Of a stretch of 64,000 bases of DNA, positions 27,489 to 35,912 are shown piece after piece. How positions within the stretch are numbered: position 1 is the first letter of the stretch; the number at the start of each line of letters is the position of its first letter. Below the pieces are notes generated by a model. The model was not told where the DNA came from and did not search any database. It was given only the letters and a program-made list of their open reading frames with translations. The translations under genes were made by a program, and so were the position numbers. Where the stretch lies: the NCBI GenBank assembly GCA_964386385.1, contig CAYLRN010000002.1, positions 62,001-126,000 on the forward strand, read 5' to 3'. Source of the DNA: RUG572 sp964386385. Its GTDB lineage: Bacteria > Verrucomicrobiota > Kiritimatiellia > RFP12 > UBA1067.

Positions 27489-28727
27489 CTATGCGCGGAT
27501 CGTGCCGTCGCCGCTGACGACGTACTTGTACGTTGTCAGCTCCTCAAGCCCCATGGGCCCGCGCGCGTGGAGCTTGTCGGTGGATATTCCGATCTCGGCG
27601 CCCATGCCGAACTCCGCGCCGTCGGTGAAGCGCGTGGAGGCGTTGTGGTAGACGGTTGCGGAATCGACGTCGCGCAGGAACTGCGCCGCGCGGTCCGCGT
27701 TCGCGGTGACGATGGCGTCGGAGTGGTGCGAGCCGTACTTGTTGACGTGGGCGATCGCCGCCTCCACGTCGGGGACGACGCCGACGTTGATGTCGAGCGA
27801 AAGGTATTCCCGCGTCCAGTCCGCGTCGCCGGAGTGGAGCGCTACGCCGCGCTCCTTCGCCCACGCCTCGACCATGGGCATGAACGTGGCGGCCTCCTTC
27901 TCGTTGACAAGAAGGCACTCGGCCGCGTTGCAGGCGCTGGGGCGCTGGACTTTCGCGTTGTCGAGGATGGCAAGCGCCATGTCCAGGTCGGCGCCCTCGT
28001 CCACGTAGACGTGGCAGACGCCCTTGTAGTGCTTGAGGACGGGAATGAGCGCCGCCTCGCACATGGCGCGGATGAGGCGCTCGCCGCCGCGGGGAATCGC
28101 TACGTCCACAAGGCCTACGGAGCGGACGAGCTCCTTCACCGCGTCGTGGTCGGTCGTCCGCACCAGCTGCACCGCGTTGCGCACCGCCGCGTCGGCGACG
28201 CCGGTCGCCTCGCACGCCTTGGCAAGAGCCGACTGCACGGCGTCGCAGAGCGCCTTGTTGGAGCGAAGGGCCTCCTTGCCGCCGCGCAGGATGATGGCGT
28301 TGGACGTCTTGAGGCAGAGCGCGGCGGTGTCCACGAACACGTTGGGGCGCGACTCGAAGACGACGGCGATCACGCCGAATGGCTCGCGTACCTTGGAAAT
28401 GCGGATTCCGCTCGGCCGGTCGCGCGTCCAGATCGTCTCGCCGACGGGGTCGGGGAGCTGCGCGACGTAGCGGACGCCGTCCACCATGGACTTGAAGCGC
28501 GGCCCGGTGAGCGTGAGGCGGTCGACCATCGCGGGGGCGAGTCCGCCGGCCTTCGCGGCCGCCACGTCCTCCGCGTTCGCCGCGTCGATCTGCGGGCGGG
28601 CCGCCTCGAGCGCGTCGGCGATCGCAAGAAGCAGCGCGTTCTTCATGTCCGTCGTCAGACGGCGCATCGCGTACGCCGCCTCGCGGGCGTCGACTCCCAG
28701 TGCGTGGATTTCCTCTGCAACAGTCAT
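27489..28727 (-). CDS. proA: Glutamate-5-semialdehyde dehydrogenase (gamma-glutamyl phosphate reductase)
   Basis: ProA reduces gamma-glutamyl phosphate with NADPH to glutamate-5-semialdehyde, the second step of proline synthesis. The 412-residue length is typical. Family motifs are PFGVIAVVFESRPNV, the NAIILRGGKEA segment, IPRGGERLI and the catalytic-cysteine region NAKVQRPSACNAAECLLVN. The start follows a GAAAGGA ribosome-binding site and overlaps the stop of the phosphoesterase gene (ATGA). proB lies one gene upstream, so proline synthesis is encoded here as proB-phosphoesterase-proA. Confidence 0.96.
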   Translation of the reverse strand: MTVAEEIHALGVDAREAAYAMRRLTTDMKNALLLAIADALEAARPQIDAANAEDVAAAKAGGLAPAMVDRLTLTGPRFKSMVDGVRYVAQLPDPVGETIWTRDRPSGIRISKVREPFGVIAVVFESRPNVFVDTAALCLKTSNAIILRGGKEALRSNKALCDAVQSALAKACEATGVADAAVRNAVQLVRTTDHDAVKELVRSVGLVDVAIPRGGERLIRAMCEAALIPVLKHYKGVCHVYVDEGADLDMALAILDNAKVQRPSACNAAECLLVNEKEAATFMPMVEAWAKERGVALHSGDADWTREYLSLDINVGVVPDVEAAIAHVNKYGSHHSDAIVTANADRAAQFLRDVDSATVYHNASTRFTDGAEFGMGAEIGISTDKLHARGPMGLEELTTYKYVVSGDGTIRA

Positions 28728-30298
28728 CGTGAGTCCTTTCTTCGCTTCTTCTGCGGTTTTTTCTCTGGTTCTGTCTTGAAATGCGGGACGTCCAGGTCGA
28801 AAGTCCCCGTGAGACGGCAGTCGATCGTCAGTTCCGCCGACGCGGCGCCGGCGGGGACGGGCGCGCTTTTCCCGGTCATGGACTTCTTCGCGTTCCCGCA
28901 GACCGGAAGGCCGATGGGACTGCCGTCCTCCGAAAGGAACGCAAGGCTCGTCGTGAACTCGAAGGGCGCATTTGCGCCGGGGCGCGACGTGGTGAGAAGC
29001 CTTACGGAGTAGAACACCTTGTCCGGACGCGAAAAGAGCTTCAGGCTCTTCGCAAGGCGAATCGTGCCGGCGGTGGAACTTGAGAGGCGAAACGCCGTCT
29101 CGTTGGCGCGGTCGTTCAGCGCCATCGCCGCCTTCTGCAGACCGGGAAACTCGAACGACGCGGTCCAGCCTTCCGCGAGCGGACACGGTTCGGCGAAGCG
29201 CGACGGAGCGGAAGGCGTGGAGGAAGAGGCGGCCGGCTGCGGCACTGCGAGCGCGGCGACACGGCGCGTCTCGTCCGAATGCGCGCCAATCGCCGAAGCG
29301 AGCTTCCACGCCGCCGCGACTCCGGCGACTGCGAGGAACGCAGCGGCCATGAACAGCGCAGGGGCGAGACGCCCCCGGACGTCCTGCCGGACGGCGACGG
29401 GCGGGGGGAGGGCGGTCGCGGGGGCGCGCGGCGGCAGGCGGACTGACGGCGACGGCGTCCTGACGCCCTTCTTCGACAATGGCCTTTGCTGCGGAGTTTT
29501 CACGAAGGACGTTTTCCTCTTCGGCGGCGGGGCGGCAAAATCCTCCGCGCCGCGGACTTCCGGACGGCGGCGTTCGCGTTCGCGCACCGCAACCCACGGA
29601 GCCTCGTGGAGACCGCGCCCGTGCATCCTGGCGGCGTAGCCCTCCAGGTCGAACGGAAGGGAGCGGAAGCGGACGGATTTCGCGTCGCCGTCGTAGATGC
29701 AGTAGGAACTGCGGCAGACGCCGCTGCGGGGATAGCCGACGCTGCCGACGTTGACGAGATAGCGCTTGCCGTCCTCGAGCGCAAAATCCTCCGGTTCGAG
29801 AAAATGGGGGACTCCGCTTGGGCCGAGGACGAAGATGCCGGGCTTGTGGGTGTGTCCGACGAAAAGGAGCTGTTCTGAGCGGGCGTTCCAGGACGGCATG
29901 GCGTCCGCCGGCTCGAGGACGTAGTTGAACGCCTCGGGGACCGCGAAGTCGCCGTGGGCGCATGCGAAGCCGTCAAGTTCGCAGACGCGCGGGAGACGGG
30001 CAAGCCAGTCGATCCCGGAACTCTTCAACTGCCGACGCTGGCGGGCTACGGCCTCGGCGGCGAACTCGGTGAAGTCCTCCACTGGGCATCGGCCTGAAAT
30101 GGCGTCGTCGTGGTTGCCGGCAAGGCAGACGTGCGCCCTGCGGTAGACGAGCTCGAGCGTGGAGACGGGATCGGGACCGTAGCCCAGCACGTCGCCGAGA
30201 CAGACAATGCGCTCCGCGCCCTCGTCCGCCGCGTCCACGAGAACGGCCCGCAGGGCGGACTCGTTGGCGTGGACGTCGGAGATGATCGCGTAGCGCAT
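28724..30298 (-). CDS. Calcineurin-like metallophosphoesterase fused to a membrane-anchored C-terminal domain
   Basis: The N-terminal 230 residues form a complete metallophosphoesterase with the metal motifs DVHAN, GDVLGYGPD, GNHDD and GHTHK, of the YfcE/Metallophos_2 type. A Pro/Arg-rich linker (about 250-310) leads to one membrane helix (about 320-340, ALFMAAAFLAVAGVAAAWKL) and a roughly 180-residue C-terminal domain of unrecognised type with beta-rich character. The phosphoesterase would be cytoplasmic and the C-terminal part extracytoplasmic. It is inserted between proB and proA with a 6-bp gap on one side and an ATGA overlap on the other, so it is tightly co-expressed with proline synthesis. 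Its substrate is unknown. Confidence 0.85.
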   Translation of the reverse strand: MRYAIISDVHANESALRAVLVDAADEGAERIVCLGDVLGYGPDPVSTLELVYRRAHVCLAGNHDDAISGRCPVEDFTEFAAEAVARQRRQLKSSGIDWLARLPRVCELDGFACAHGDFAVPEAFNYVLEPADAMPSWNARSEQLLFVGHTHKPGIFVLGPSGVPHFLEPEDFALEDGKRYLVNVGSVGYPRSGVCRSSYCIYDGDAKSVRFRSLPFDLEGYAARMHGRGLHEAPWVAVRERERRRPEVRGAEDFAAPPPKRKTSFVKTPQQRPLSKKGVRTPSPSVRLPPRAPATALPPPVAVRQDVRGRLAPALFMAAAFLAVAGVAAAWKLASAIGAHSDETRRVAALAVPQPAASSSTPSAPSRFAEPCPLAEGWTASFEFPGLQKAAMALNDRANETAFRLSSSTAGTIRLAKSLKLFSRPDKVFYSVRLLTTSRPGANAPFEFTTSLAFLSEDGSPIGLPVCGNAKKSMTGKSAPVPAGAASAELTIDCRLTGTFDLDVPHFKTEPEKKPQKKRRKDSR

Positions 30299-30304
30299 GG
30301 GCCG

Positions 30305-31120
30305 TCAGATTGCGGATGCGGGAAAGAAGGTGCCGACGTCCTTCCCGGCGAAGACGGATGCGAGGACGTGCGCCGTGGCGGTGTTCGCGACGACGACGTC
30401 CGCCCCGGCCTTCGTGGCGTTCTGCACCGCCTTGAGCTTCGAGTCCATGCCCCCCTTGGAGAGGGACCCCTTCTCGCCGGCATGGACGAACTTGAGCGCG
30501 TCGCGCACGTGGGCGAACGACGGGACGCGATGCCCGTCGGCGTCCAGTATCCCGTCGACGGTCGTCAGGAGGACGAGCGCATCGGCGCGGACGAGCTTGA
30601 CGATCAGAGATGAAAGCCAGTCGTTGTCGCCGAACGTCTGCCCCTTGAGCTCCTCGTCTGCGACGAAGTCGTTCTCGTTGATGACGGGGACGATTCCGGC
30701 GCGTACGAGATGGTCCAGCGAGCGGCGGATGTTCGCGGCGCGGCGGCGGTCGTTGAGGTCGGCGCGCGTCAGGAGAATCTGCCCGATCTTCACGTCGTGC
30801 GAGGCGAAGAGGTTCTCGTATTCGGTGATGAAGCGCGCCTGGCCGACGGCGGCGCACATCTGCACGTCGTTCACCTGCGTCGGCCTGGCGTCAAGCCCCA
30901 GGGCCTCGACGCCGGCGGCCACGGCGCCGGACGAGACGAACAGCACCTCGATTCCCGCCTTGTGGAGCTCGCAGAGCTGCGAGACAAGACGACGAAGCGC
31001 CCGGTAGTCCGGACGCCCCGTCTCGGTGGCAATCGAATGCGTTCCGACCTTGACCACCACCCGGCGCGCGTCCTGAAGGGAGGCGCGCGCCTTGGCGATC
31101 AGCTGGCGTGAAGTTGCCAT
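30305..31120 (-). CDS. proB: Glutamate 5-kinase without PUA domain
   Basis: ProB phosphorylates glutamate with ATP, the first committed and usually proline-inhibited step of proline synthesis. The amino-acid-kinase fold is evident from RRVVVKVGTHSI, VLFVSSGAVAAGVEALG, VPVINENDFVADEE, FGDNDWLSSLIVKLV and KGGMDSKLKAVQNATKAG. At 271 residues it ends after the kinase domain and lacks the C-terminal PUA domain of the 367-residue E. coli enzyme; short forms are known in many bacteria. It starts 1 nt after tsf and continues the rpsB-tsf transcript. Confidence 0.95.
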   Translation of the reverse strand: MATSRQLIAKARASLQDARRVVVKVGTHSIATETGRPDYRALRRLVSQLCELHKAGIEVLFVSSGAVAAGVEALGLDARPTQVNDVQMCAAVGQARFITEYENLFASHDVKIGQILLTRADLNDRRRAANIRRSLDHLVRAGIVPVINENDFVADEELKGQTFGDNDWLSSLIVKLVRADALVLLTTVDGILDADGHRVPSFAHVRDALKFVHAGEKGSLSKGGMDSKLKAVQNATKAGADVVVANTATAHVLASVFAGKDVGTFFPASAI

Positions 31121-31121
31121 C

Positions 31122-31982
31122 TCAGGCGCCGAGCTGGAAGCGCACGAAGCGCTTGACGGTCACGGTCGCGCCGACCGTCTTGGAAACGCAGTCAAGATAC
31201 TTCTCGACGGTCATGTCGCCGGCGTCGGCGTCGGCGCTGACGTAGTTCTGCTTGAGCATGCAGACCTGGGCGGCGAACTTGTCGCGGACGCCAGGGAGGA
31301 CCTTCGTCTCGATGATCTGCGGCGGCGGAAGCTTCTTGCCCTTGGCGGCGGCCTCCTCCTCCATCTGCTTGAGGCGGATCTCAATCTCCTGCTTGTACTC
31401 CTCTTCGGGGATCTCGGAGGCGGCGAGGTACTTCGGACCACTGGCGGCGACGTGGAGGCACATCTCGTGGGCGGCCTCGACGAGCTCGGGCACGGCGCCC
31501 TTCTCGCAGGCGAGTTCGACGAGGACGCCGATCTTGCCCATGTGGACGTAGCCGGAGACGACGCCCGCGCCCTCAAGGGCGTAACGGACGCTGCGGCGGA
31601 TCTTCACGTTCTCGCCGGTCTTCGTGAGGAGCATCTTGAAGTCGTCGCCGAGCGTCTGCTCGACGTCCTTGCCCTCAAGGGCGACCTGCGCCGCGTCGGC
31701 GGCGAACTTGATGAAGGCGTCCGTCTTCGCGACGAAGTCGGTCTCGCAGTTGATCTCGGCGAGAGCCATCGTCTTCTCGTCGGCGGACTTCGCAAGGGCG
31801 ATGAGCCCCTGCTTGGACTCCTTGTCGACGCGCTTGGCGGCGACGGCAAGCCCCTTCTCGCGAAGGTACTTCACCGCTTCCTTCATGTCGCCGTTCGTGG
31901 CGACGAGAGCCTCCTTGCACGCGCCCATGCCGGCGGCGGTGGCTTCGCGGAGTTCCTTGATCTGGGCAATTGTAATGGCCAT
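31122..31982 (-). CDS. tsf: Elongation factor Ts
   Basis: EF-Ts is the nucleotide exchange factor of EF-Tu. The 286-residue protein has the N-terminal UBA-like domain (IKELREATAAGMGACKEAL), the core motif INCETDFVAKTD that contacts EF-Tu, and two dimerisation subdomains. It is 75 nt downstream of rpsB, the near-universal rpsB-tsf order. It is followed 1 nt later by proB, which is not the usual frr/pyrH continuation. Confidence 0.97.
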   Translation of the reverse strand: MAITIAQIKELREATAAGMGACKEALVATNGDMKEAVKYLREKGLAVAAKRVDKESKQGLIALAKSADEKTMALAEINCETDFVAKTDAFIKFAADAAQVALEGKDVEQTLGDDFKMLLTKTGENVKIRRSVRYALEGAGVVSGYVHMGKIGVLVELACEKGAVPELVEAAHEMCLHVAASGPKYLAASEIPEEEYKQEIEIRLKQMEEEAAAKGKKLPPPQIIETKVLPGVRDKFAAQVCMLKQNYVSADADAGDMTVEKYLDCVSKTVGATVTVKRFVRFQLGA

Positions 31983-32057
31983 TGTTCTGATTCCTGTTGG
32001 ATTGTTTCGGGAGAGCCGCGGGGGGCGGCTCTCCCATTCGCCTTGTCTGATGCGGCC

Positions 32058-33107
32058 TCAGGCCTGGGGGGCGGCGGCCTCGGCGTTCGCCTCGGCGACG
32101 GCGGCCGCGGCGGCGGCGACCTTCTCCTGGCGGCGGGCGGCGAGCTCTTCCTTCGCCTTGGCCTCGGCGGCCTCCTTCGCCTTGCGGGCGGCCTGCTTCA
32201 CGTCGGTGGCGACGACGCCGGGCTTGACGGCGGCGCGGGCGCGGGCGGCCTTGAGCGCGTCGGCGCCCTTGGCCTCGGCGGCCTCCTTCGCCTTGCGGGC
32301 GGACTCCTCGCGGCGCTTCTGGCGGGCGGCGGCGGCCTCGGCCTCCTTCGCCTGGCGTTCCGCGTCCATCTTCGCCTTGCGCTCGGCGGCGATGCGCGAA
32401 TACTCGTCGTTGGCGTCCTTGACGATCTTGGCGATGGCGTTGACGATCATCTCGATGCCGCGCACGGAATCGTCGTTGCCCGGGATCACGTAGTCGATCG
32501 GGTCGGGGTTGGCGTTCGTGTCCGTGATCGCGACGATCGGAAGGTGGAGGCGGGAGGCCTCCTTGACGGCGTTCTGCTCGCGGAGAACGTCGACGACGAC
32601 GACCGCGCCCGGGAACTCGGACATCTCGGCGATGCCGGAGAGGTTCTTCTCGAGCTTGTTGAGCTCGCGGCGGAGCATGGAGGCCTCCTGCTTGTGCTTG
32701 GAGAGCTCGCCGTTGTTCGCCTTGGCGATCGCCTGGAGCTGCTTCATGCGCTTCACGCTGCCGCGGATCGTCTGGGCGTTCGTGAGCGTGCCGCCGAGCC
32801 AGCGCTCGGTCATGTAGAACTGGTCGCAGTCCTCCGCGGCCTGCCTGACGATCTCCTGCGCCTGCTTCTTCGTGGCGACGAAGAGGATCTTCTTGCCGTC
32901 GAGAATCGTCTTCCTGAGGAACTCGGCCGCCTCGTCGATGAGCGTGACGGTCTGCGTGAGGTCGATGATGTGGATGCCGTTGCGCTTGTCGAAGATGTAG
33001 GGCTTCATCTTCGGATTCCAGCGCTTCGTCTGGTGGCCGAAATGCAGGCCGGCGTCGAACAGGTCCTTGAGCGTGAGGCCGGTCATGGCCGAGGTGGGCA
33101 TGTCCAT
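32058..33107 (-). CDS. rpsB: 30S ribosomal protein S2 with long Ala/Lys/Glu-rich C-terminal extension
   Basis: The first 230 or so residues are a standard S2 (LFDAGLHFGHQTKRWNPKM, FYMTERWLGGTLTNAQTI, TNANPDPIDYVIPGNDDS). The 349-residue product continues with about 110 residues of highly charged, alanine-rich sequence with repeated pieces such as ARKAKEAAEAK, likely a long helix or coiled coil projecting from the small subunit. ATG 33107 and ATG 33101 are both possible starts. The gene has its own promoter about 170 nt upstream. Confidence 0.95.
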   Translation of the reverse strand: MDMPTSAMTGLTLKDLFDAGLHFGHQTKRWNPKMKPYIFDKRNGIHIIDLTQTVTLIDEAAEFLRKTILDGKKILFVATKKQAQEIVRQAAEDCDQFYMTERWLGGTLTNAQTIRGSVKRMKQLQAIAKANNGELSKHKQEASMLRRELNKLEKNLSGIAEMSEFPGAVVVVDVLREQNAVKEASRLHLPIVAITDTNANPDPIDYVIPGNDDSVRGIEMIVNAIAKIVKDANDEYSRIAAERKAKMDAERQAKEAEAAAARQKRREESARKAKEAAEAKGADALKAARARAAVKPGVVATDVKQAARKAKEAAEAKAKEELAARRQEKVAAAAAAVAEANAEAAAPQA

Positions 33108-33496
33108 CTTCTTCTTCAACCTTTCTTGTGTCCGCAATCGGGGCGCATGGCCGCCTTGGCCGCGTTTCCCCTGGTTAATCCGCTTTGACGCGCGGCCGGA
33201 CGAGCCGGCGCGCCTTCGCTTCCGCGCGGCAACGACCACCCGGTCCTTCCGCGCTCGGAAAACTATGAGCAGGGAGTTTATCATTTCCGCGGGGAAAAGG
33301 CAAGACCAAAACCGCAATGCGCGACTGCGGCCACCACATCACGCACACATGCCGCTGAACGCAGGCCACTACGGAGCGCCACGGCGAAGGGAGCGGACAT
33401 TGGCGGAAGCGGGAGCGCGCTCCGCCCCGCCGTTGAGCGGATTGACTTCCGTCACCTTCCCGCGTTTGTCCGTGCGGAAATCTTCGCAACAGCCGC
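33108..33496. promoter_or_regulatory. Intergenic region: rpsB promoter and leader
   Basis: These 389 bp separate the endonuclease stop from rpsB. On the minus strand TTGCCT (33303-33298), a 17-nt spacer and TAAACT (33280-33275) make a plausible promoter, which leaves a leader of about 160 nt. Such a leader could host S2 autoregulation, but I see no defined fold. The part from 33304 to 33496 shows no open frame or repeat that I can support. Confidence 0.5.
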
Positions 33497-34033
33497 TCAT
33501 CCAACGACGTACTTTTCAGAGATGTCCGTCCAGCGAGGGACGTCCGGTTTTCTTCCGCTGTGTCGCCCGTACGCTTCCTGAAAGTCCGCCAGCCACGTCC
33601 CCGAAGTCTCCTTCGTCTTTGGATTCTGCCAGACGGCATAGTCCACGGCGGAAATGAAGTCCTCCGCCGATTCGAACGGCCTGTACTGCGCCGGCTTGCC
33701 GTACCACACGCCGGGACGGATCTTGTGCACAACGTTCGCCTTGACCTGAAGATTGAGAGGCCACTTCTTCATCCGTCTCGTTATCTGCCACACCTTCTTG
33801 AGCCAGAGGTCGCGAATCGTGACAATTCCGTCATCGTCCATCCTGTAGCCGAATATCAGGTAGTCGACGTCAAGCATCCACGGCTTTGCGACAAGCTCCT
33901 CGACGTACATCCTGAAATCCGCGATGTCGAATGCGGGCGTCGCGTTGCGGTTGAATGCCTTGACCTCAAGAAGCCCCACGTCGTCGCGTTTCGGGTCGAG
34001 GAAGAAGTCGGGTGGCATCTGCGTGCATGTCAT
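33497..34033 (-). CDS. Type II restriction endonuclease (NgoBV/NlaIV-like), possibly N-terminally truncated
   Basis: The 178-residue protein opens almost at once with a PD-(D/E)XK core: PPDFFLDPKRDDVGLLEVK, with the Asp of PDFF and Glu/Lys of LEVK as the predicted metal site. The rest (FDIADFRMYVEELVAKPW, YLIFGYRM, LWLKKVWQIT, HKIRPGVWY) resembles, from memory, the NgoBV family that cuts GGNNCC. Those enzymes are longer at the N-terminus, so about 50-70 residues may be missing. The start is nevertheless well supported by AAGGAGG and an ATGA overlap with the methylase stop. It would cut unmethylated DNA in the cytoplasm. Confidence 0.72.
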   Translation of the reverse strand: MTCTQMPPDFFLDPKRDDVGLLEVKAFNRNATPAFDIADFRMYVEELVAKPWMLDVDYLIFGYRMDDDGIVTIRDLWLKKVWQITRRMKKWPLNLQVKANVVHKIRPGVWYGKPAQYRPFESAEDFISAVDYAVWQNPKTKETSGTWLADFQEAYGRHSGRKPDVPRWTDISEKYVVG

Positions 34034-35394
34034 GCCCTCCTTTGGTAGACGTCAAGCAGCCGTCCGGAGACTGCCTTGACGACAGGCACGACCACCGTGT
34101 TCCCAAGAAGGTCGTACCCGAGGTCTCGTGGGACATCGAACTTGAAGCCGACGGGATAGCCGAACATCCCAAGCCCCTCGCGCAGGGAAAGCTTTCGCAG
34201 TCCCGCGCCGTCGACGACGTACAGGCGCTGCATGTCCATCGCCACAAGGGTGGGCGCGATTTCGTCAGGCGAAAGGACCTTGCTTATCTCGAACGACATC
34301 TTGCCGGCGACGATGTTGTAGCCAAGCGGCAGATCCGGGTCCTGCTCGCGAACGAACACGCCGGCGCGCCGAACGCGGCGTTTCGGATGCTCCTTGACGA
34401 CATAGCCCTTTTCCGCAAGGTCTTCGAGCATTTCCTCAAGCCCCGGGACGTCGTAGAACGCCCGTATCATGTCGACGGTCAGCGGCATGCCGTCCATCCA
34501 GTCGACGCCGTAGACATCGGCCCACTTGTGCCTGCGCCGCTCCTTCAGAAGGAGGTTCAGGAGGTCGCGCTGCCCTCTCGACACGCGCCCTTTCAGTTCG
34601 ATGTCCCAGCTGTGGATGTTGTCTGATCCGCCGCGCTTGTCCTTTATGGACTTGCCGGCAAGTTCCGAAAGCGGGTAGTGAGACGTCAGCATGGACACGA
34701 AGCGGCTGCTTTCCGTGGGCAGCCCATGTTCAAGGACGTCTCCGACCGTTGCGCATGACTGCGCGAAACCCTCAAGGGACGGCGCATCTGTCCGCGTTCC
34801 CAGTATGTAGATACGTCTGCGGTCCTGCGGCACCCCGAAATCCTTCGCGTTCAGCACCTTCCACGCGACCCTGTAGCCAAGTTCCGCCAAAGTCGAAATA
34901 ATCACGCCGAGCGTCCGCCCATGCGGGGCGGAGCAATCCTCCCTGTCATGGTTCACCAGCCCCTCCACGTTTTCAAGGAGGAAGCCGAACGGCCGTTTGC
35001 GCTCAAGGATGCGGGCCACCTCGAAGAAAAGCGTCCCCCGCGTGTCATCGAACCCCAGCCTCTTCCCTGCGGCGGAGAACGCCTGGCACGGAAAGCCGCC
35101 AAGCAGGAAGTCGAAGTCGGGGATGTCGCCAGCGTCTACTGCGGTGATGTCGCCGTGCACGCGCTCGCCGGGATGGTTCTGCCGCAACACTTCGATTGCG
35201 TGCGGCTTTATCTCGGACGTGAACACGCATCAGGACGCAAGCCCCGCGCTTTCGCAGGCCTGCTCGAAACCCTTCCGCATTCCGCCGATGCCGGCGAAAA
35301 GGTCTATGAACCGAATCGCATTGCCGCCTTGCGTCCCCTTGCGTGGACTTTCACTGCTTTCTTTGCCGTTCTTTTCTCTATGGTCAAACTGCAT
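34030..35394 (-). pseudogene. C5-cytosine DNA methyltransferase interrupted by an in-frame TGA (possible two-part enzyme)
   Basis: Reading from ATG 35394, a single frame encodes motif I of a C5 methylase (RFIDLFAGIGGMRKGFEQA), then meets TGA at 35232-35230 after 54 residues. It continues in the same frame with CVFTSEIKPHAIEVL. Downstream are motif IV (GGFPCQAFSAAGKRLGF, catalytic Cys), motif VI (LLENVEGL), motif VIII (GVPQDRRRIYILG) and the C-terminal motifs IX-X (LLGNTVVVPVV). The 398-residue downstream part can restart at GTG 35226, 3 nt after the stop. So the gene is either inactivated by one nonsense change, carries an assembly error, or works as two polypeptides as in split methylases such as AquI. 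It protects the site cut by the overlapping endonuclease gene. Confidence 0.85.
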
Positions 35395-35638
35395 GGATCC
35401 CTCTTCTGTCAGTCGCCACGCATTATATCATTTTGCGAATGCCGTATGCCGAAAAGCGAATGACGTTCTGAAGGGAAAGTTTCTGCGTCCGTCGCCGTCG
35501 CGGTCATGGTTCACGGCATCCTCCTCCGTAAGCGGATGGAACGCGATTGACGCCATGTTCGTATAAAGAGCGTTCGTGCCACGCGCTGCCCGCGAACGAC
35601 ACACCGATGAGGATGTCGGTGACGAGGGGCGGCTGAAG

Positions 35639-35664
35639 CGGGAGGGACGCGCTCCTGCGCGTCC
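35639..35664 (+). repeat. REP-like hairpin, copy A
   Basis: Head CGGGAGGG leads into the stem GGACGCGC, the loop TCCT and the stem GCGCGTCC (8 perfect pairs). It is in inverted orientation to copy B 60 nt away. Confidence 0.7.
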
Positions 35665-35723
35665 GCCACCGCACATGGCTCCGTGTTTCCCTGACAGGAC
35701 GAGGCGTTCCCCTCCGCGTTTTC

Positions 35724-35750
35724 GGCGGTTGAGGACAACCGCCCTCCCGA
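35724..35750 (-). repeat. REP-like hairpin, copy B
   Basis: On the minus strand the head TCGGGAGGG leads into the stem GGCGGTTG, the loop TCCT and the stem CAACCGCC (8 perfect pairs). Head and loop match copies A and C while the stem differs on both arms. Confidence 0.7.
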
Positions 35751-35807
35751 ATCGGCGGAGCAATCACCTCGAGTTGCGGTCAATTGTGCGGATGCCCATG
35801 CCGATGG

Positions 35808-35836
35808 TTGACACGTTCGCCCGGGCTTGGCATAAT
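35808..35836 (+). promoter_or_regulatory. Sigma70 promoter of the glycoside hydrolase gene
   Basis: A perfect TTGACA (35808-35813) and CATAAT (35831-35836) are separated by 17 nt, giving a leader of about 70 nt. Confidence 0.75.
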
Positions 35837-35912
35837 GCGGCATTGTGGACGAACGGCTGCCGTCGGGAATGCTCGGCCCGGTCAAGCCGTCACTTGAACG
35901 GAGAATCGGAAA

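Larger units (their letters stand above)
35395..35912. other. Non-coding region with REP-like pair and promoter
   Basis: No supported gene lies in these 518 bp between the divergent methylase and glycoside hydrolase genes. They hold two inverted REP-like hairpins (35639-35664 and 35724-35750) and the hydrolase promoter (35808-35836). The part from 35395 to 35638 shows no repeat or frame that I can support. Confidence 0.6.

Noticed and set aside
31092..33188. 698-residue plus-strand frame opposite tsf and rpsB
   Set aside because: It is the complement of clear ribosomal and elongation factor genes; composition is Leu/Gly/Asp-rich nonsense.
35226..35394. Recoding of TGA as an amino acid in this organism
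   Set aside because: TGA is used as the normal stop of many genes here, including ATGA overlaps, so genome-wide recoding is excluded.
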